Shown one piece after another: positions 1-12,837 of a stretch of 64,000 nucleotides of DNA. Source of the DNA: Taenia hydatigena (lineage: Eukaryota > Platyhelminthes > Cestoda > Cyclophyllidea > Taeniidae); assembly GCA_036345935.2 (NCBI GenBank), contig JADWOT020000001.1:35218876-35282875 (forward strand). The letters run 5' to 3'. The translations under genes and the position numbers were made by a program. Each line of letters starts with the position of its first letter. Within the stretch, counting starts at the first letter, position 1. The notes beneath the pieces are model-generated. The model was not told where the DNA came from. It made no database searches and saw only the letters and a program-made list of their open reading frames with translations.

Positions 1-250
1 CACTGCAATGTGTCACAGATTCCTCGCTAATTTTCTTCTCTTTGGCTTTTATCGTTTTCCCAAGTGTGAGGTAAACAGGTGCGGAGCACTCCCCATCAGT
101 AATGTAATGAGGGAGTGAGTGTGATGATGGTTATGCTGGTTCAGAGAGTGCTTTGCTCCCTCAACGAAAGATGATTTCGACTGTTCCGTAGCCAGAAGCA
201 TGTTCGTCAGACGCCTCTCATCTAGCATTGAGGACTACTTAGTCAAGCTT
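1..250 (+). repeat. Right half of a foldback element (FB family), cut by window start
   Basis: The stretch ends in the family's right-end signature, a variant of TCTAACATTGAGGACTA followed by TAGTCAAGC, near 215-245. Its interior, with 'gagcactccccatcagt' near 87, matches the interior of the complete copy at 5865-6410. The left inverted end would lie before the window. No coding frame is seen. Confidence 0.6.
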
Positions 251-759
251 ACATACATAGCAACTCTGTAGTGATGGTGACGTCGCCCAAGAATCTCCTC
301 TGATCACCGGCTTTACAATCATCTTAATGATAATGTCCCATTTGGTGAATGCCTCGACTGACGCCACCCGTAGGTCTTAAATGGTTTGCTTTGAACAACA
401 AATTGAAGAGATAACTCCAAACAAGGTTTACTAGCCTCTCTGATTGGCTTCTGCTAAAAATCAAATAATATTTAAGTTGGCTGGGTTGCAAGCTATTTTT
501 AACTGACAAGCTAGGTGGTTAACAAAGGTAGACCAGCAGTTATTTGCAGTTTCTTTCTCTGAATAACGATTCTGTGTGGCTGGCCGACCGAGATTGCAGA
601 TTGGCCAGCCAGTCGGCCAGTCAGCTGTATCACTGAGTGCGTAGTGTCACTCAAATCCGCACGAAAGGCAGCGTCATTAGTTGGAGCACCACCTAGTCAC
701 CCATACCTGCAGCCTTTACGTTGTCAATGTTGTCGACTATGGCGTAAGGATATTGCCAC
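251..759. other. No gene seen
   Basis: Spacer between the first foldback element and the palindrome. ORFs here are short, unsupported by a second copy, and lack paired splice sites. Confidence 0.5.
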
Positions 760-1180
760 CTCCTCTGTTGACTTGCAGATCAGCAGACCAGTTCGTTGGT
801 CATGAGACTGTGCCTGTAGCTGATCCAACTACTCAACGCAGTGCATTATCCCTCCCACGGTGAATGCCAGCAACCCTGCTGCCAATTGGGATAATGCCAC
901 CAAAATTGAAAACTTCACACACAGCTGTAAACGTTTACACAGCGCCTTGATTCACTGACGGCTCACCACTAGCCTCTTTTGCCTATTCAGCCAACTTGCC
1001 ATGCTCATAACAAGCGTCCACTTAACCAGCTAGCCATGCTGGCAACCAAGCGAGAAAGGAATCAAATTTTTAAATTAGCTACCTCACAAATTGTTGACTG
1101 ACTGACCGACTGGTCCAACTCCAACTGACGAACAGTCCCAAAGGCACTTATCCCTTGACATGAGTTGATGATTATAATGA

Positions 1181-1990
1181 TTAAATGGCGATTGACACCT
1201 TAGATGGACAATGCTCTCTACCGGAGTTCGTTGGGTTTTTATACAGCCTGACATTCTGTCGCTCGAGTTGGTGTGTGCGTGACTGGTCAGAGCAGCAAAC
1301 CAACTGAAAATCCGCCTGATCGACAGCTAGCGATTGTGTTATTTTGTCAATGTTCTCTAAAGTGCGTCGATGCCAGCAGCGAAATTTGAGAACATGAGGT
1401 TTGTTTACCTTACCACCCAATGGTGATGAAGTTGCATATTATGAGTTCCCTCATTTCTGCCTATACTTCCAACGCAACTGTGGCTCAATGTAGCCCATGG
1501 CATGGCCTGGCATAGGGGCGAACCCAGTGTAAGCCATTGTCCACTCTTCTCGTCTTGAGGCGTCCGTCCTGATCACTTGATCCCTCTGTCAGGCAAGTCA
1601 TCCCCAGTACAACCTAAATGCTTTTAAAGTAGATTTATCAGTGTTGCATTTTCTGACCAGCTCCCAGTGATATAAAATGTCATTCACCTTGTCAACACCC
1701 GAGAGTTTGGTGCTGAATTGACTGCGGGTAGCCGAACCGCTGAGAGGCTGTCTGCTGCAAATAGTACGACCAGGCACTGCCTCATCAACTACTAAAATGC
1801 AGGAGTTAAATCCTTCAGAATTTGTTGAAATGGATTACGAAGCCGCTGGAGAATTCATTCAATCTGGGCAAACACCTTTGTCTGGTTTGTCACAGAATTC
1901 ATTTTGACGACTCTATGCGAGGTCTGATGTCATCGAGTGATTTGAAATTGGGAGGAGACAACTGTTGTGCATATTGGTGGTTCTAGTGAA
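1181..1990 (-). pseudogene. Left-arm copy of a family A coding-like segment
   Basis: The minus strand keeps a frame related to the right arm: residues like QSLAVDQADFQLVCCSDQ are shared with 2865-2930 (+) and 45985-46040 (+). Farther upstream, at 1490-1590, it matches the block encoding GKDLPNRGIQVIK in the right arm, but with frame breaks. The protein is not recognised. Sharing of amino acids across four copies suggests descent from a coding exon; this copy is broken. Confidence 0.4.
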
Positions 1991-2399
1991 TTATCCGCAT
2001 CAATTACCGCTTCCTTTTCCTCATCACCTCCTACAGGTCAATATGGCGTCCCTGTAGGAGGTGGTCAGGATTAATCAAATAAGTGGGAAAAGAAGCAGTA
2101 ATTGATGCGGACAATTCGCTAGAATCGCCAATATGCACAACAGTTGTCTCCTCTCAATTTCACTTCACTCCTTGGCATCGAACCGCCTTCTATCTCTCCC
2201 ACTAGCCAAATGCCCTCGCACTTGATGACTTCAGACCACGCATGGAGTCGTCGGAATGACGTCAGTGACAAACCGGACAAAGGTGTTTGCCCAGCCAGCA
2301 TAGGCATAGACACAGACACAGAGAGGTGATTACCTCAGGTTGAATTAATTCTCCAGCGGTTTCTCAATCCATTTCAACAACTTATAAAGTATTTCACTT

Positions 2400-3010
2400 C
2401 TACAATTTAGTAGATGTTGAGGTAGTGCCTGGTCGTACTATTTGCAGCAGACAACCTCTCGGCAATCCGGCTACCCATAGTCAATTCAGCACTAAACTCT
2501 CGGATGTCGACAAGGTGAATGACACTTTCGTATCACTGGAAGCTGGTCAGAAAATGCAACACCGATAGCTAAAACTAAACAACATTTGGTTTTTGTTGGG
2601 AAAGACTTGCCTAACAGGGGGATTCAAGTGATCAAGAAGGACTCCTCGGGACAAGAAGAGGAGGCAATGCTTTACATTGGGTTCGTCTCTATGCCAAGCC
2701 ATTTCATGGGCTACAAGAAGCCACAGTTGCATTGGAAGCATAGGCCAAAATGAGGAAATTCATGGCATGCAACTTCATCACCATTGGGTGGTAAGGTAAA
2801 CAAATCTCCAGTTTCAAATTTCACTGATGGTATCGACGCACTCCAGAGAACATTGACAAAGCAACACAGTCGCTAGCTGTTGGTCAGGCGGATTTTCAGT
2901 TGGTTTGCTGCTTTGGTCAGTCACGCACTCAACGATTTGTGCAACAGAATGGCAGGCTGTATGAAACCCCAACGAACTCTGGCAGACAGCGTCACCTATC
3001 TAACTTGTCA
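2400..3010 (+). pseudogene. Right-arm copy of the same family A coding-like segment
   Basis: Three blocks stay readable but are separated by stops or frame shifts: NPATHSQFSTKLSDVDK near 2467-2517, GKDLPNRGIQVIK near 2600-2640 followed by EEEAMLYIGFVSMPSH, and a block near 2815-3000 related to the left arm. The copy at 45417-45941 reads the first two blocks as one ORF, so this one is a decayed relative. No domain was recognised. Confidence 0.4.
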
Positions 3011-3099
3011 ATTGCTATTTAATCATCATAACAATCAACCCATGCCAAGGGATAAGTCTCTTTGGAACTATTCGTCAGTTGGATAATAACTTGATTATT

Positions 3100-4480
3100 T
3101 GATGGACTAGTCAGTCAGTCAAAAATTTATGCAGTAGCTAATTTAAAAATTCGCTTCCTTTCTCACTTGGTTGTCTGCGTGGCTAGCTGGATGGCTGGAA
3201 GCTTGTTGAGAGCATGGCCAGTTTACTAAATAGGCAAAAGAGGCAGGTGGTAGCCGTTAGTGAATCAAGGCACTGAGTAGCTGTCGGTTAACCCGCCCTA
3301 CAGTCAGTTTGTTATCGACATGACCAACTAATTAAACCAAAGATCTGCAAGTCAGTGAGGGACGCCGAATGGTGTAGCACTAAATGTTTACAAGCAAAAT
3401 GGGAAATAACTGATTGACATTAGTGATGCACACACGAAAGTTGGCAGTAGTGACTTCTAAAAGACTGTATCTGAACTCTTTAGAAGAGGACGTGGGATGA
3501 ATACGTCACTACGTAAGATGAGTTGGCAGAAAGGCATATCGTGGGAGTCTTTGACGTCGCACTGGTCCACATCGCCACATTATGACATTGGTTAATAAAG
3601 GGAGAAGATTGTGCTTCCAGGTCTGGGTGGACGTTGGTTCATTCATTGTTTGGATGTGCTAATAACATTCACTCTCTCTCACTATTCGAAATTCCAAGAT
3701 AGATATTCCGGATATTTGACATTAGACTCCATTTCTCGCTTCAGTTTTCAGTAAAACTGGCTGTTTGAAGGCAACCTTAGGAATGTTGGGTGAATCGGAA
3801 GAGGTACACCTCCTCCTTTAGTCCGATGAGGATGCCCGAGTCTCAAGGGATGGGAAATGAGTGCTCTTTCCATAGCAGCAGGGTGTGATTAACGAGTGCT
3901 CTCCAACGTCCTGTAAGGGTTGACTGTAATCGCACTCCTCTGTAGAGAGCCAAGTACGCCTCTCAAGTGAGGCGAGGGATGAAGGCAAACATGCAGGCCT
4001 ATAGTTTATTTTGGGGTAGGATCAGACGTACAAGCCCATGGTGTAATGTGTGAAGTTGGTGTAGATGTGTACCATTCCTCAGTAGGCTTGTTGGAGTTGT
4101 CGAAAACTGACGATTTCTCTGCGACAGAGTCATGCCATGTTCGCCTCGACTATCGATGAGCCAGCCATATAACCCTTTCAACATTTCGGTGACTTGATGA
4201 TGAAGTCAGACAACGAATGCATCTGCGAGACGTCTTTCCGTGCCTATCTGTCAATCAGTCAGCTCGCTTATTTACATGCATGGGAAGACAGGCGTGTGTG
4301 TGCGGCTCTTGACTGAAGTAATTAGACTGTGCGAAGGAGACCGCAACAAGACCGCAACATGTGGCACACGTAGTTTTACGTGTTTAGTAAAAGAGGGCAG
4401 ATATCAAGATGCCTTGAAGTTGCTTCTTATCGGGAATGCCAAACAAAATATGTTAAAGAGGGACCGCGAATACGCTTCAA
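3100..4480 (+). repeat. Family A segment, second copy at 46190-47550
   Basis: Near-colinear similarity to 46190-47550 runs from the 'cagtcagtc' tract through the block near 4040-4300. This 1.4 kb segment is missing from the copy at 7200-15385, where sequence jumps from the equivalent of 3080 straight to that of 47550. No convincing exon was found in it. Confidence 0.65.
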
Positions 4481-4559
4481 ATCGAAACATTGCGATTGTT
4501 CTAGCATTTTCCGCTTTGTAACCAGACGAGCATTCAGTGCGATGGAAGCTATGCATCAT

Positions 4560-4720
4560 GATGACACACAAAGCTGAGGTCGCTTTTGAACAGTCTCGAC
4601 CAACGTTGACGGAAGGACGGCCTCCAGACTGAGCGAAGCTGCTCCTTTGTGTGCAATTACTGAGCGCAATGGCCACGGTTTACCAACGCATTCACAAATG
4701 TGCACAATAGACTTGGCGCT
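4560..4720 (-). pseudogene. Module C copy 1 (coding-like, five-copy family)
   Basis: The minus strand resembles the segments at 6570-6700 (+), 16690-16960 (-), 55663-55902 (+) and 56300-56420 (-). Shared features are an ATTG-CACA block and residues such as SLEA followed about 8 residues on by a hydroxyl/acidic stretch. The frame is short and no function is recognised. Confidence 0.4.
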
Positions 4721-4989
4721 TGTCACCCTCCTTGGCATTCATTTCAATTCAATGAAAAAGGGAGCGCAGAAAGCCTTATTTGCTTCTCTTCTGCTATCAC
4801 ATGCTTAGTGATTGCAGTCCCTTTGTTTGCTCATTACTTTACAGGTGCAGCAGAAGTGGTCGAAGTGCATGGTGCAGCGAAATCCATTCTTTGAATCATG
4901 CGATCATACAAAAGTGTAAGGAGCTGAGTTATGGTGCAGGAGAGACAAATGAGGGCACTTGTTCCCAATTGCAAAAAAGCAGGTTGTGG

Positions 4990-5240
4990 CCCTTCGTTTT
5001 ACCGGTCTTGCCTTGCGTTCCCTCAAAACAAGCGGAATGAGAACAGGCACCGAGCACTTTTGTCGGTGACATAATAAACGAGAAGGAATGATGAGGGTTG
5101 TGCTGGTCCAGAGGCTACCCTTCTCCCTTGCAGGCAGATAAAGACGATTCTGTAGCAAGAAGCGGGTTTGTTGAACGCTTTTTGCCTACCATTGAGAATT
5201 GCTTATTCAAGAGTATATGCGTTGCGAAGGTATTGAAGTG
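4990..5240 (+). repeat. Right half of a diverged foldback element
   Basis: It carries the family's right-half order: a GAGCAC block, 'ggaatgatgagggttgtgc', then a degenerate 'accattgagaattgcttattcaag' end near 5190-5215. No matching left end lies just upstream, so it appears truncated. Confidence 0.55.
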
Positions 5241-5864
5241 ACGAAGCAGATAGAGATTAATCAGCATTAGAGGACACCATTCAACTTAACGGACTGTCAT
5301 TGCCGAGAATGCAGCAGCAAGATCTCACCCAACTCCTTTCCACGCCCTCTCACTTAAACCTTTTTCTTCTCATGTCTCTGCGTTTGATTCTTGTATGCTC
5401 AATTACAAATTATAGACGAATGTGCATTCTTGCACACCTAAAAAACTTACGAAGAACCTTACAACATTTGACATGCTGGTACAGTCGCTAGAGTGAGAAA
5501 CGATTGACACTTGAGTTGACTAGGGTGCAAGCTTGCGACCGAAGACACAGTCGGGTTTTTTGGGCCACAATAGTCTCCATTTGCCCTTTACTGACGCTTG
5601 AGAGGCGGTAAACGAAATACACCTTATTTGTCTTTATTTGTCACTTCTGGCCTTGGCGGTGTACGAACTGGAAGAATCATAAATGCCACAAGAGTGGAAG
5701 TCCTCATCAAACATGCGTGAATAGAATGCATCTATGCATGAAGTTGAAAAGTTTGGCTGGCAAAGTGTATTGAGGAGTTAGATTTGAGCCAACCACTGCA
5801 CCTCAACCATCTGCCTCAAAATGCGCTGACGCAAATGCACGCGCAAGATTGATTACCACGCTAT

Positions 5865-6410
5865 TCGCTAATGAGGACGGATATTCAATCGCTTTGCCAC
5901 GCTGACATCTGTGCTACTTATACACATTTGACTTAATAGTCCTCTATGTTAGACGAGAAGCGTTCGACAAACACCATTCTTTGTGTGGAATCGTTGTCAT
6001 TCGCCTTCGAGGGGGAAAAGCGCTTTGGAAATTAGCCTAACACTCATCACTCTGTCTTGCTCATCACTGCACCAAAGAAGCTTTGGTGTTGAGTCTGCGA
6101 CAAATTTCAATGGATTTGTTAATTTCTGCGACCGCATTCACGCATCCGTTTGTCATCATCTTCAGCATAGGTTTTATTCCCTCAAAAAGACTAGGATGAG
6201 AGTGGACAGGGGGCATTCTTCATCAGTGATATGATGCTAATTCAGTGAGTACTTTGCTCTGTTGAGGGCAGCTGACGACGATTCGGCAGCCAGAGACGTG
6301 TTCGTCGAACGCATCTCGTCTAACTTTGAGGACTAATTGGTCAAGCGTATATAATGCAAACGTGTCAACCTGACGAAGTGGCTACACATCCGTCTCCACT
6401 AATGATGCTG
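5865..6410. repeat. Complete foldback element (FB family type copy)
   Basis: Inverted ends of about 160 bp: the left end near 5870-6040 is the reverse complement of 6240-6405. Within them, TAGTCCTCTATGTTAGACGA near 5938 pairs with TCGTCTAACTTTGAGGACTA near 6317. The ~200 bp middle has no persuasive ORF, which fits a non-autonomous DNA element. Relatives: 1-250, 4990-5240, 11545-12380, 14500-14720, 15600-15790, 17110-17740, 43060-43400, 51135-51980, 53940-54180 and 56440-56640. I could not define target-site duplications. Confidence 0.7.
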
Positions 6411-6569
6411 CGGTCAGTCTGGCCGTAGAATCCGGCAGTGTTGCAACAGCACCAATCGCATTAACAGTGACGGTGGAGCAACAGCACCGGTTCTGGATAT
6501 CTATGCCCACCTGCATCCATTTGACTTGTTTTGAGTGAATGAGGGTCTAGTAAGGAAAGACGGACTCTG

Positions 6570-6700
6570 CACCTTTACACACCTTTGCGAATGTGTCGAT
6601 ACGCAGCCGCTGACAGCGCAACAACCTCACACTTCGCGGGAGCCACCTCTCAGTCAATGTGGATCAAAACCGTTCACAAGTGACGTCTGCAATCATAATA
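6570..6700 (+). pseudogene. Module C copy 2
   Basis: The plus strand aligns with 4560-4720 read on minus: both open with codons for CEC-V and continue through an ACA-rich block to a conserved TCAG-C-TGG stretch. It sits about 160 bp beyond a foldback element. Short, broken and of unknown function. Confidence 0.35.
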
Positions 6701-7199
6701 TATCTCCTTCCTTTTCTTCATCCATTGGTGGTCCCATCACTAAACAATTGATGTCAGCACGACTTGTCTTCATGGACAGGCATGTGTGTGTTTCCCGACT
6801 ACTAAAGCCGCTCAATTTCGATCCTCCGAGTTGTTTCGACCGATAACGTTTCCTTTGCAATGCAGGATAGATTCAACAATCATCCATTGCCTTCTTGGTT
6901 CCCGAGCGGATTGCTGCCTCAGAAAGTTTTGGGACTCGATGAACTTCGTCCTTGCAATCATCCAGTGCTTTTCATTGAATCGTGTGGATGCGTACACTTC
7001 TTGCATGAGTGATATCATCCGAGGTGTCCTTTCGGCCCAAGCGGGTTCTCGTTGTCGTTGCAGTCTTAGGGATCCACAGGGCACAGAAAAAACAGGAAAG
7101 AACAAGCATAAAAACCTTTTGCGTCCTACTGCTCGTCAGTAAGGAGCTCTTGAGCTTTTGTCTGCAAGAATGCTGCGTGATGTCTGTTTTAACAACGCC
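6701..7199. other. No supported gene
   Basis: Several overlapping ORFs occur on both strands (for example 6786-7142 and its antisense 6812-7105), but no second copy or splice pairing favours any of them. Confidence 0.45.
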
Positions 7200-7744
7200 T
7201 TAAGTGGCATCGACCGCTCCACTTGAAAGCGAATCGCAAAGCCTGCGAAGGTGGAAAGCTCCGTCTCTCCTCCTTGACCTTCACACCCTCAAAACAAGCA
7301 CAAGGCCTCACAGAATCCAATTGCTCGAGTCTGGCACGCTCGGGTTATTTGGAGCCCAGTTCATTTCCAAATCCTTGTCAGACAAGGCAGTCACATCGCC
7401 GCAATGTTCATGCTTCGGTGACTTTGCGAAGACGCTATCGGAGGATGAAATAGTCTGCGTAGCCTTCTCTTGTACATACCGAGGCTAGGCATCGGTGAAC
7501 TTCTGCTACCTGTCAGCATAATGACATTAGAGGCGTTGCTGTCAATATAAATTAACTTAAATGCTGGTTTCTTTCCCTTCTTTTAATGTTTATTGCTCGT
7601 GCTCCTTACCTTTTAGCCTCTTTCACTCTGGCATAGTTGTATGATTCACACAAAGTTTCATCCACTTTAAGTGCCAGTATTCATCACCCATTTTGGAAGC
7701 AACGGTGCTTTACGTAGATAGGTGAGTGGATGCGAGGGACGTCA

Positions 7745-8450
7745 ATCACCTGTAGGAGGTGGTCGGGATTGATCAAATAAGTAGGAAAAGGAAACAGCAG
7801 TTGATGCGGATAATCCGCTAGAATCGCCAATGTGCACAACAGTTGTCTCCTCTCAATTTCACTTCGCTTCTTAGCATCGGACCATCGTCTACCTCTCCCA
7901 CTAGCCAAATGCCCTAGCACTCAATGACTTCAGACCTCGCATATAGTCGTCGGAATGACGTCAGTGACGAACCAGATGAAAGTGTTTGTCCGGCCAGCAT
8001 AGGCATAGACACAGACACAGAGGGGTGACTATTCCAGGTTGAATTAATTCTCCAGCGGTTTCTCTATCCACTAACAACATCTGAAGGATTTCAACTCCAC
8101 ATTTAAGTAGTTGTTGAGGTAGTGCCTGCACAAAACTACCCTGACCGTATCATTTATAGCAGCTACAGTTGCTTTGGAAGTATAGGCCGAAATGAGGAAA
8201 TTCATAGCATTCAACTTTGTCACCATGGGATGGTTAGGTAAACAAATCTCTACTTCTCAAATGGCACTGATGGTATCGACGCACTCCAGAGAACACTGAC
8301 AAAGCAACACAATCACTATCTGTTGGTCAGGCGGATTTTCAGTTAGTTTGTCGCTTTGACCAGTCACGAACTCAACAACTTGCGCAACAGAATGGCAGGT
8401 TGTGTATAAACCCAACGAACTCTGGCAGAGAGCGTTGTCTATCTAAGATG
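7745..8450 (+). repeat. Single-arm copy of the palindrome half
   Basis: It begins with CACCTGTAGGAGGTGGTCGG, the inner end of the 760-3330 palindrome, and follows its right arm to about 3010. The part encoding GKDLPNRG is deleted between roughly 8130 and 8160. Any coding frame is destroyed. Confidence 0.65.
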
Positions 8451-11400
8451 TTAATTGCCATGTTCTTAGCTTCCATTTGAGCATTCAACAGCATTTACAT
8501 TCAAGGCTCTCATACTGCTCATCCCCATCTCTCCTTGTTATCCGCTGCTCAATTTATCTTCTGACTCATTAGGCTAACTTAGCTATCTCGTTAACCATCT
8601 ACCTCAAACAGGGGTAGCTCAGAGGAAGGCAAAGGCAGCTACTTACAGCAGCAGAATCTGACGAGCAAGGAAGTAGAAAAATTAGTACATATTTGTTCTT
8701 TTTACTCCCCTATCTCCCCAGTGGGTCCTAGCTCCACTGAAATTACGAGAACTCGCCTAGTCAGAAGGACACCTCTGTAGATATCACACTTGCAAGAAGT
8801 AAGCGTAACGATTGCGATAGTAAAGTCGACTGGATGGTTGTAAGGGCAAAGTTAGGCAAAGGTCTAAAATTTATCGAGGCTGGTAGATATACCTTTGAAA
8901 AGTCAAGTTTACTGATACTTGACTCATCCTTTACATGACTTGTGGTCAGTAATACATCGCACATCCTTTTAAACGGTCTGTATCCGAATTAGGGGAATGC
9001 CATCCTCCATGCAAGGTGGGGCTGCTCCTTCGCACCCCGTTCCCATCTTCGAGGTCAAAAGTTTAGCAACTCACCCGCAGAAGTTTGCCTGAGGGATTTT
9101 ACGTTTATCTTCCCCTCCTTGGCCTTAAATTCCCTACTCTACTCGTCGCAAGAGAACGGAAGTAGCTTTGCGCTGCTTGGAAGTCATCTCTGCCATTATG
9201 GATTTAGTTCCCTTCATTAACGAGAAGCATGTCTTCAGAACGCCCATCGCCTGACTAAGAGAATGGTCCAGCAGGGTAAGCGTGCCAAAACCGGTAGATC
9301 TATTTGCCAGTTGGAAGCGTGTCTTTACTCATCTACCCTCCAGCAGCTGCAGCAATCTCAGCGATGGTGACGATGAACATAGGAGCCTGATATCTTGCTA
9401 GTGCTCGTTTCTCAACAAGCCTCGTTTACCTCTACGATGGCCATCATCGTGGTAGTGGCCACCAACGTCAGACAGTTTGGTCAGAATTTGAAGTGTTACA
9501 GCGTGAGTTGTGCAGACACTGACCAGTCAACCTTGCCAAGTTTCCGAGATGTAATTCCAAACATTTGACACCAGAGGCTGTTCAGTGCTAATTTTACGAG
9601 TGTAGGGTAAATTGAAAGCATGACATCACCTACTTATTCAGTCCAAAGCTTAGATTTAGCAAAAGAAGTGCTATTAGATGACAGAAATTTGGTTCAAGCA
9701 AATCTTAGCACCTAAGCAGATGACAACAACCAAGATTATCATTAATGAATTGGCACTAAATTTTGTAATCATCCCACAACTTGCGAATCCATGCATCTAA
9801 ATCTACGAGCACGTTGCCACATGCTCCCTTCTCTTCAACTACAAATCGCGTCATCCCATTTTCTTTCATTTGCTCTCCTCACCTCAACCTATCGCTCACT
9901 CTCACAACATGACCACCAAATACCCCGCAGCACATTATTATTCGCTGGATTTGTTACACTCGATCCATGCTCGCAACAGCGACTCACATCGCCTTCCTGA
10001 CCACTCGCTGCCACGCACACAAAACTCAAGTCTTTGTCTTTGCTCTTTCGAGCAATGAGCCAACCACATCGCTACCCTCACGTTTCGGTGACGTGAAGAT
10101 ATTGTTGAAAGGAGGTTGTTGTGCGATTTTGTTCTCCCTAAGTGGGCGTTGCTCTTTATATGTAATGCAATGCAATCAACTCGGGTTTTTCAAGTCAAAC
10201 CTCTTCTTCGCAATCTGAGCTCATTGCCAAGCACCACCAATTTTGCCAAATCGTGGGTTTTTGTCGTAAAGCAGCAACGTAAACGCAAGTGGAAGTTTCA
10301 AAAACCTGATATAAAATTCCTACCTACCTCCTACTTTGATTACCCTCACAACTTTCCACTGTAAAGATGATCGAAGTAAAAGGACGGGAGAAAATCTCAC
10401 CTCAGAGTTTGAAACTTTTCGCTGCGTTTGTGTTGATGTTTTGCAACAATATCTTCCAGTTCTTTGGGTATACTCATCCATCAATTCTAATTTACCCATC
10501 TGCAATGAGCCACATCATTGCTAGCACCTTCGTCATGAAGACATCAAGGTCTCGAGGGGTGACATCAACGCCTCTAGAGAACGCAGACACTGTAATGGGG
10601 TAAGCCGTGCTGGAAACTAGTCAGTTGAGCAGTTGGTAGGTCAGGTAGATGGTTTGGTCAAACGTGAAAGGAGGAACTCATCGGATAGAGGCCTGAAGAC
10701 AGGGGCACTGTTGCCCATTTAACGAATGAGTCAAGGTGCGACTAAGTGAATGGGATCTGGCAAGGAAACCGAACAGCGGTGAAGGCGCCTACATATGAGC
10801 CCATGTTGATGGTTACTGATGGCTCTTGATCTGAGAGCAATTGTCGGAAGACTTGGGGTTCACTGGGACTGTGAGAACCCATAACACTTCGCTCTCCTGC
10901 GTCTAATCGATGCTGTAGCTTTCCTTCTTCTGGTCGGCACATTTTTTAAAATTTGGACTCCAATGAGTCACCAAGAGTAAAAGTAACAGAGAAACATCTG
11001 AGAGCACTTTTGGTGGACATCTTGCGTGTCAGTGAAGAGCGTGTGGAGGCTACCGTAACTCAATACCCACGATGGTACTATTGATATGAAGAGACTGTGT
11101 CTCGGTTCAGAGTTCTTACTTGTTGATAATCCTGTGTTTCGTCTGTGAGATCCTTTAAGCGATATCCAGCCTTCCACAGCATATTGTTGTGAACAACAAT
11201 TGACACGCTTCCCAAACTGCTTCATGCTGGTGTTGCAGTCAGAGAGAGGATTGACTAGGAAGCGAGCTCGATAAATAACTGACCAACCAGCATTCATGAT
11301 TGGTTTCTGGATTCACTTTACTCTTCCCAAGCCAGTGGATTGAGTGCAGCCAAAGAACAATCCCCATCACTGATGACATGAACGAGGTTAAGTGGTGAGA

Positions 11401-11544
11401 ATAATGCACGCTCAGAGAAGGACGAATGCTATCGCGCAGTGGAAGATTCGCCGACACGCACGCTTCTCCGCCGATTTAAACGACCAGACTGACTGCCGCG
11501 TCACGTGACAGAAGAGACAGTTCTCCAGTCGCTTCATCACATCG

Positions 11545-12380
11545 GCGCATCTGCGATAGATATACTTGAGTAATTAGACCTCAATGATGGACGCGAAGTG
11601 TTCGACGAACACGCTTCACGCTACGGAACCGTCGTCATCTGCCTTCGATGGAGAAGAGTGCTTATCGAATCAGCGCAACTGTCGTCGCTATGCTCTGTTC
11701 ATTGTGCCACCAATGAAGAGCGCTTGCTTCTTGCTCTCAGTCCACTCGTAACAAGGGAAACAAGGCGGTTCTGCTTCTCCTACAACCATTCACCCTTATG
11801 AGAATCTAGTTCGTTCTGAGTCGGCATTATTGGGATGTGGTAACACTGAGTACCACCTCTGTCACAATCGATGACTTTCTAGTCACGAAACACGAGGCGC
11901 TTGCATACCTGCATTTCTCTCACGTGGTGACCGCAGTGGTTTGGTTGGATCTACTGCATGACCAACTATTCCTGTTGAGTGTTTGCCTAAAGTTAACATC
12001 CTGACCTATGTGCCCTATGTCCGTGGAAATGGCATTGAAAGACAAATAAAACTGTCCGGATTCTTTTGTGCGACGACAGTCGGTCTATCAAGCTGCGTCA
12101 GTACAAATGAAGTCTGCTCGTTGACCGCTCTCACTCTACCCTTTCTAAGGGAATAAAAGTCGAGTCTGTCACATATTCCGATGGATTTGCTTGTTTGTTT
12201 ACACCTTCATGCCCGTACCCAAAAGTATCTGACCACAAAGGACCATTCCTTCATCATTTTAACTTGCGGCTTTTGTTAGCCCAAAACGAGTGGATTTAGG
12301 GCAGATAGCTTCTCGTCCAACATTAAGGACTACTTCGTCAAGCACATGTAGTGCAAATGTGCCAATGTGCCGAAATGAAT
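11545..12380. repeat. Long foldback element, orthologous to 51135-51980
   Basis: The left end 'gatatacttgagtaattagac' near 11560 is matched in reverse at 12318-12345 (gactacttcgtcaagcacat). The interior is about 0.4 kb longer than in the 5865 copy and includes an extra block not present there. The same insertion lies at the equivalent place in the A3 unit, so it predates the A2/A3 duplication. Confidence 0.6.
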
Positions 12381-12837
12381 TCCGATTTGTCAACGTTAGC
12401 GAATGGTTCGGTGACAAAGTGCTAACTCAGAGCTAAAAGGAGTAGTGGAAAGCTTTGATGAATCCACCTTTCCTTCACCCCATTTCCTTGCATCTTAGCA
12501 CGATAGTTTGATTTAACTATAGCTTTTTGCCACATCAAGTCCTAACTTTTGCCACACACTTAAGCAGATCGGGTAAAAGGTAATGACGTAAACATTGGTG
12601 GCTTGCATAATTATTAGTGAGTAAGAATTGAGGCATGGTGGCAGTACCTGTAGCCACAATCACGAACTACTGGTCCACTAGTCAACGAGGGAGATGTGGT
12701 ACCAACTGATTGCAAATACAAATGTTTGTAATGATGTCTTCATGCCGAGGTTGACAATGATGACACAAAGTGCGGCCCAAGACTCCAAATGGGTTACCCT
12801 CGCTGTTGGAGGTAAGACACAGGTTAGGTCACGGTTG

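Larger units (their letters stand above)
760..3330. repeat. 2.6 kb imperfect palindrome (family A)
   Basis: Two arms of about 1.25 kb are inverted copies around a 13 bp loop at 2038-2050. The innermost stem is exact: CACCTCCTACAGG at 2025-2037 pairs with CCTGTAGGAGGTG at 2051-2063. Further out, paired blocks include 1181-1420 with 2780-3030, 1480-1600 with 2590-2750, 1040-1080 with 3115-3175, and 945-1015 with 3195-3280. Single right-arm copies occur at 7745-8450 and 45205-46130, both opening with the same CTGTAGGAGGTG end. Arms differ by many substitutions and small indels, so this is an old inversion or foldback element, not an assembly echo. Confidence 0.8.
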
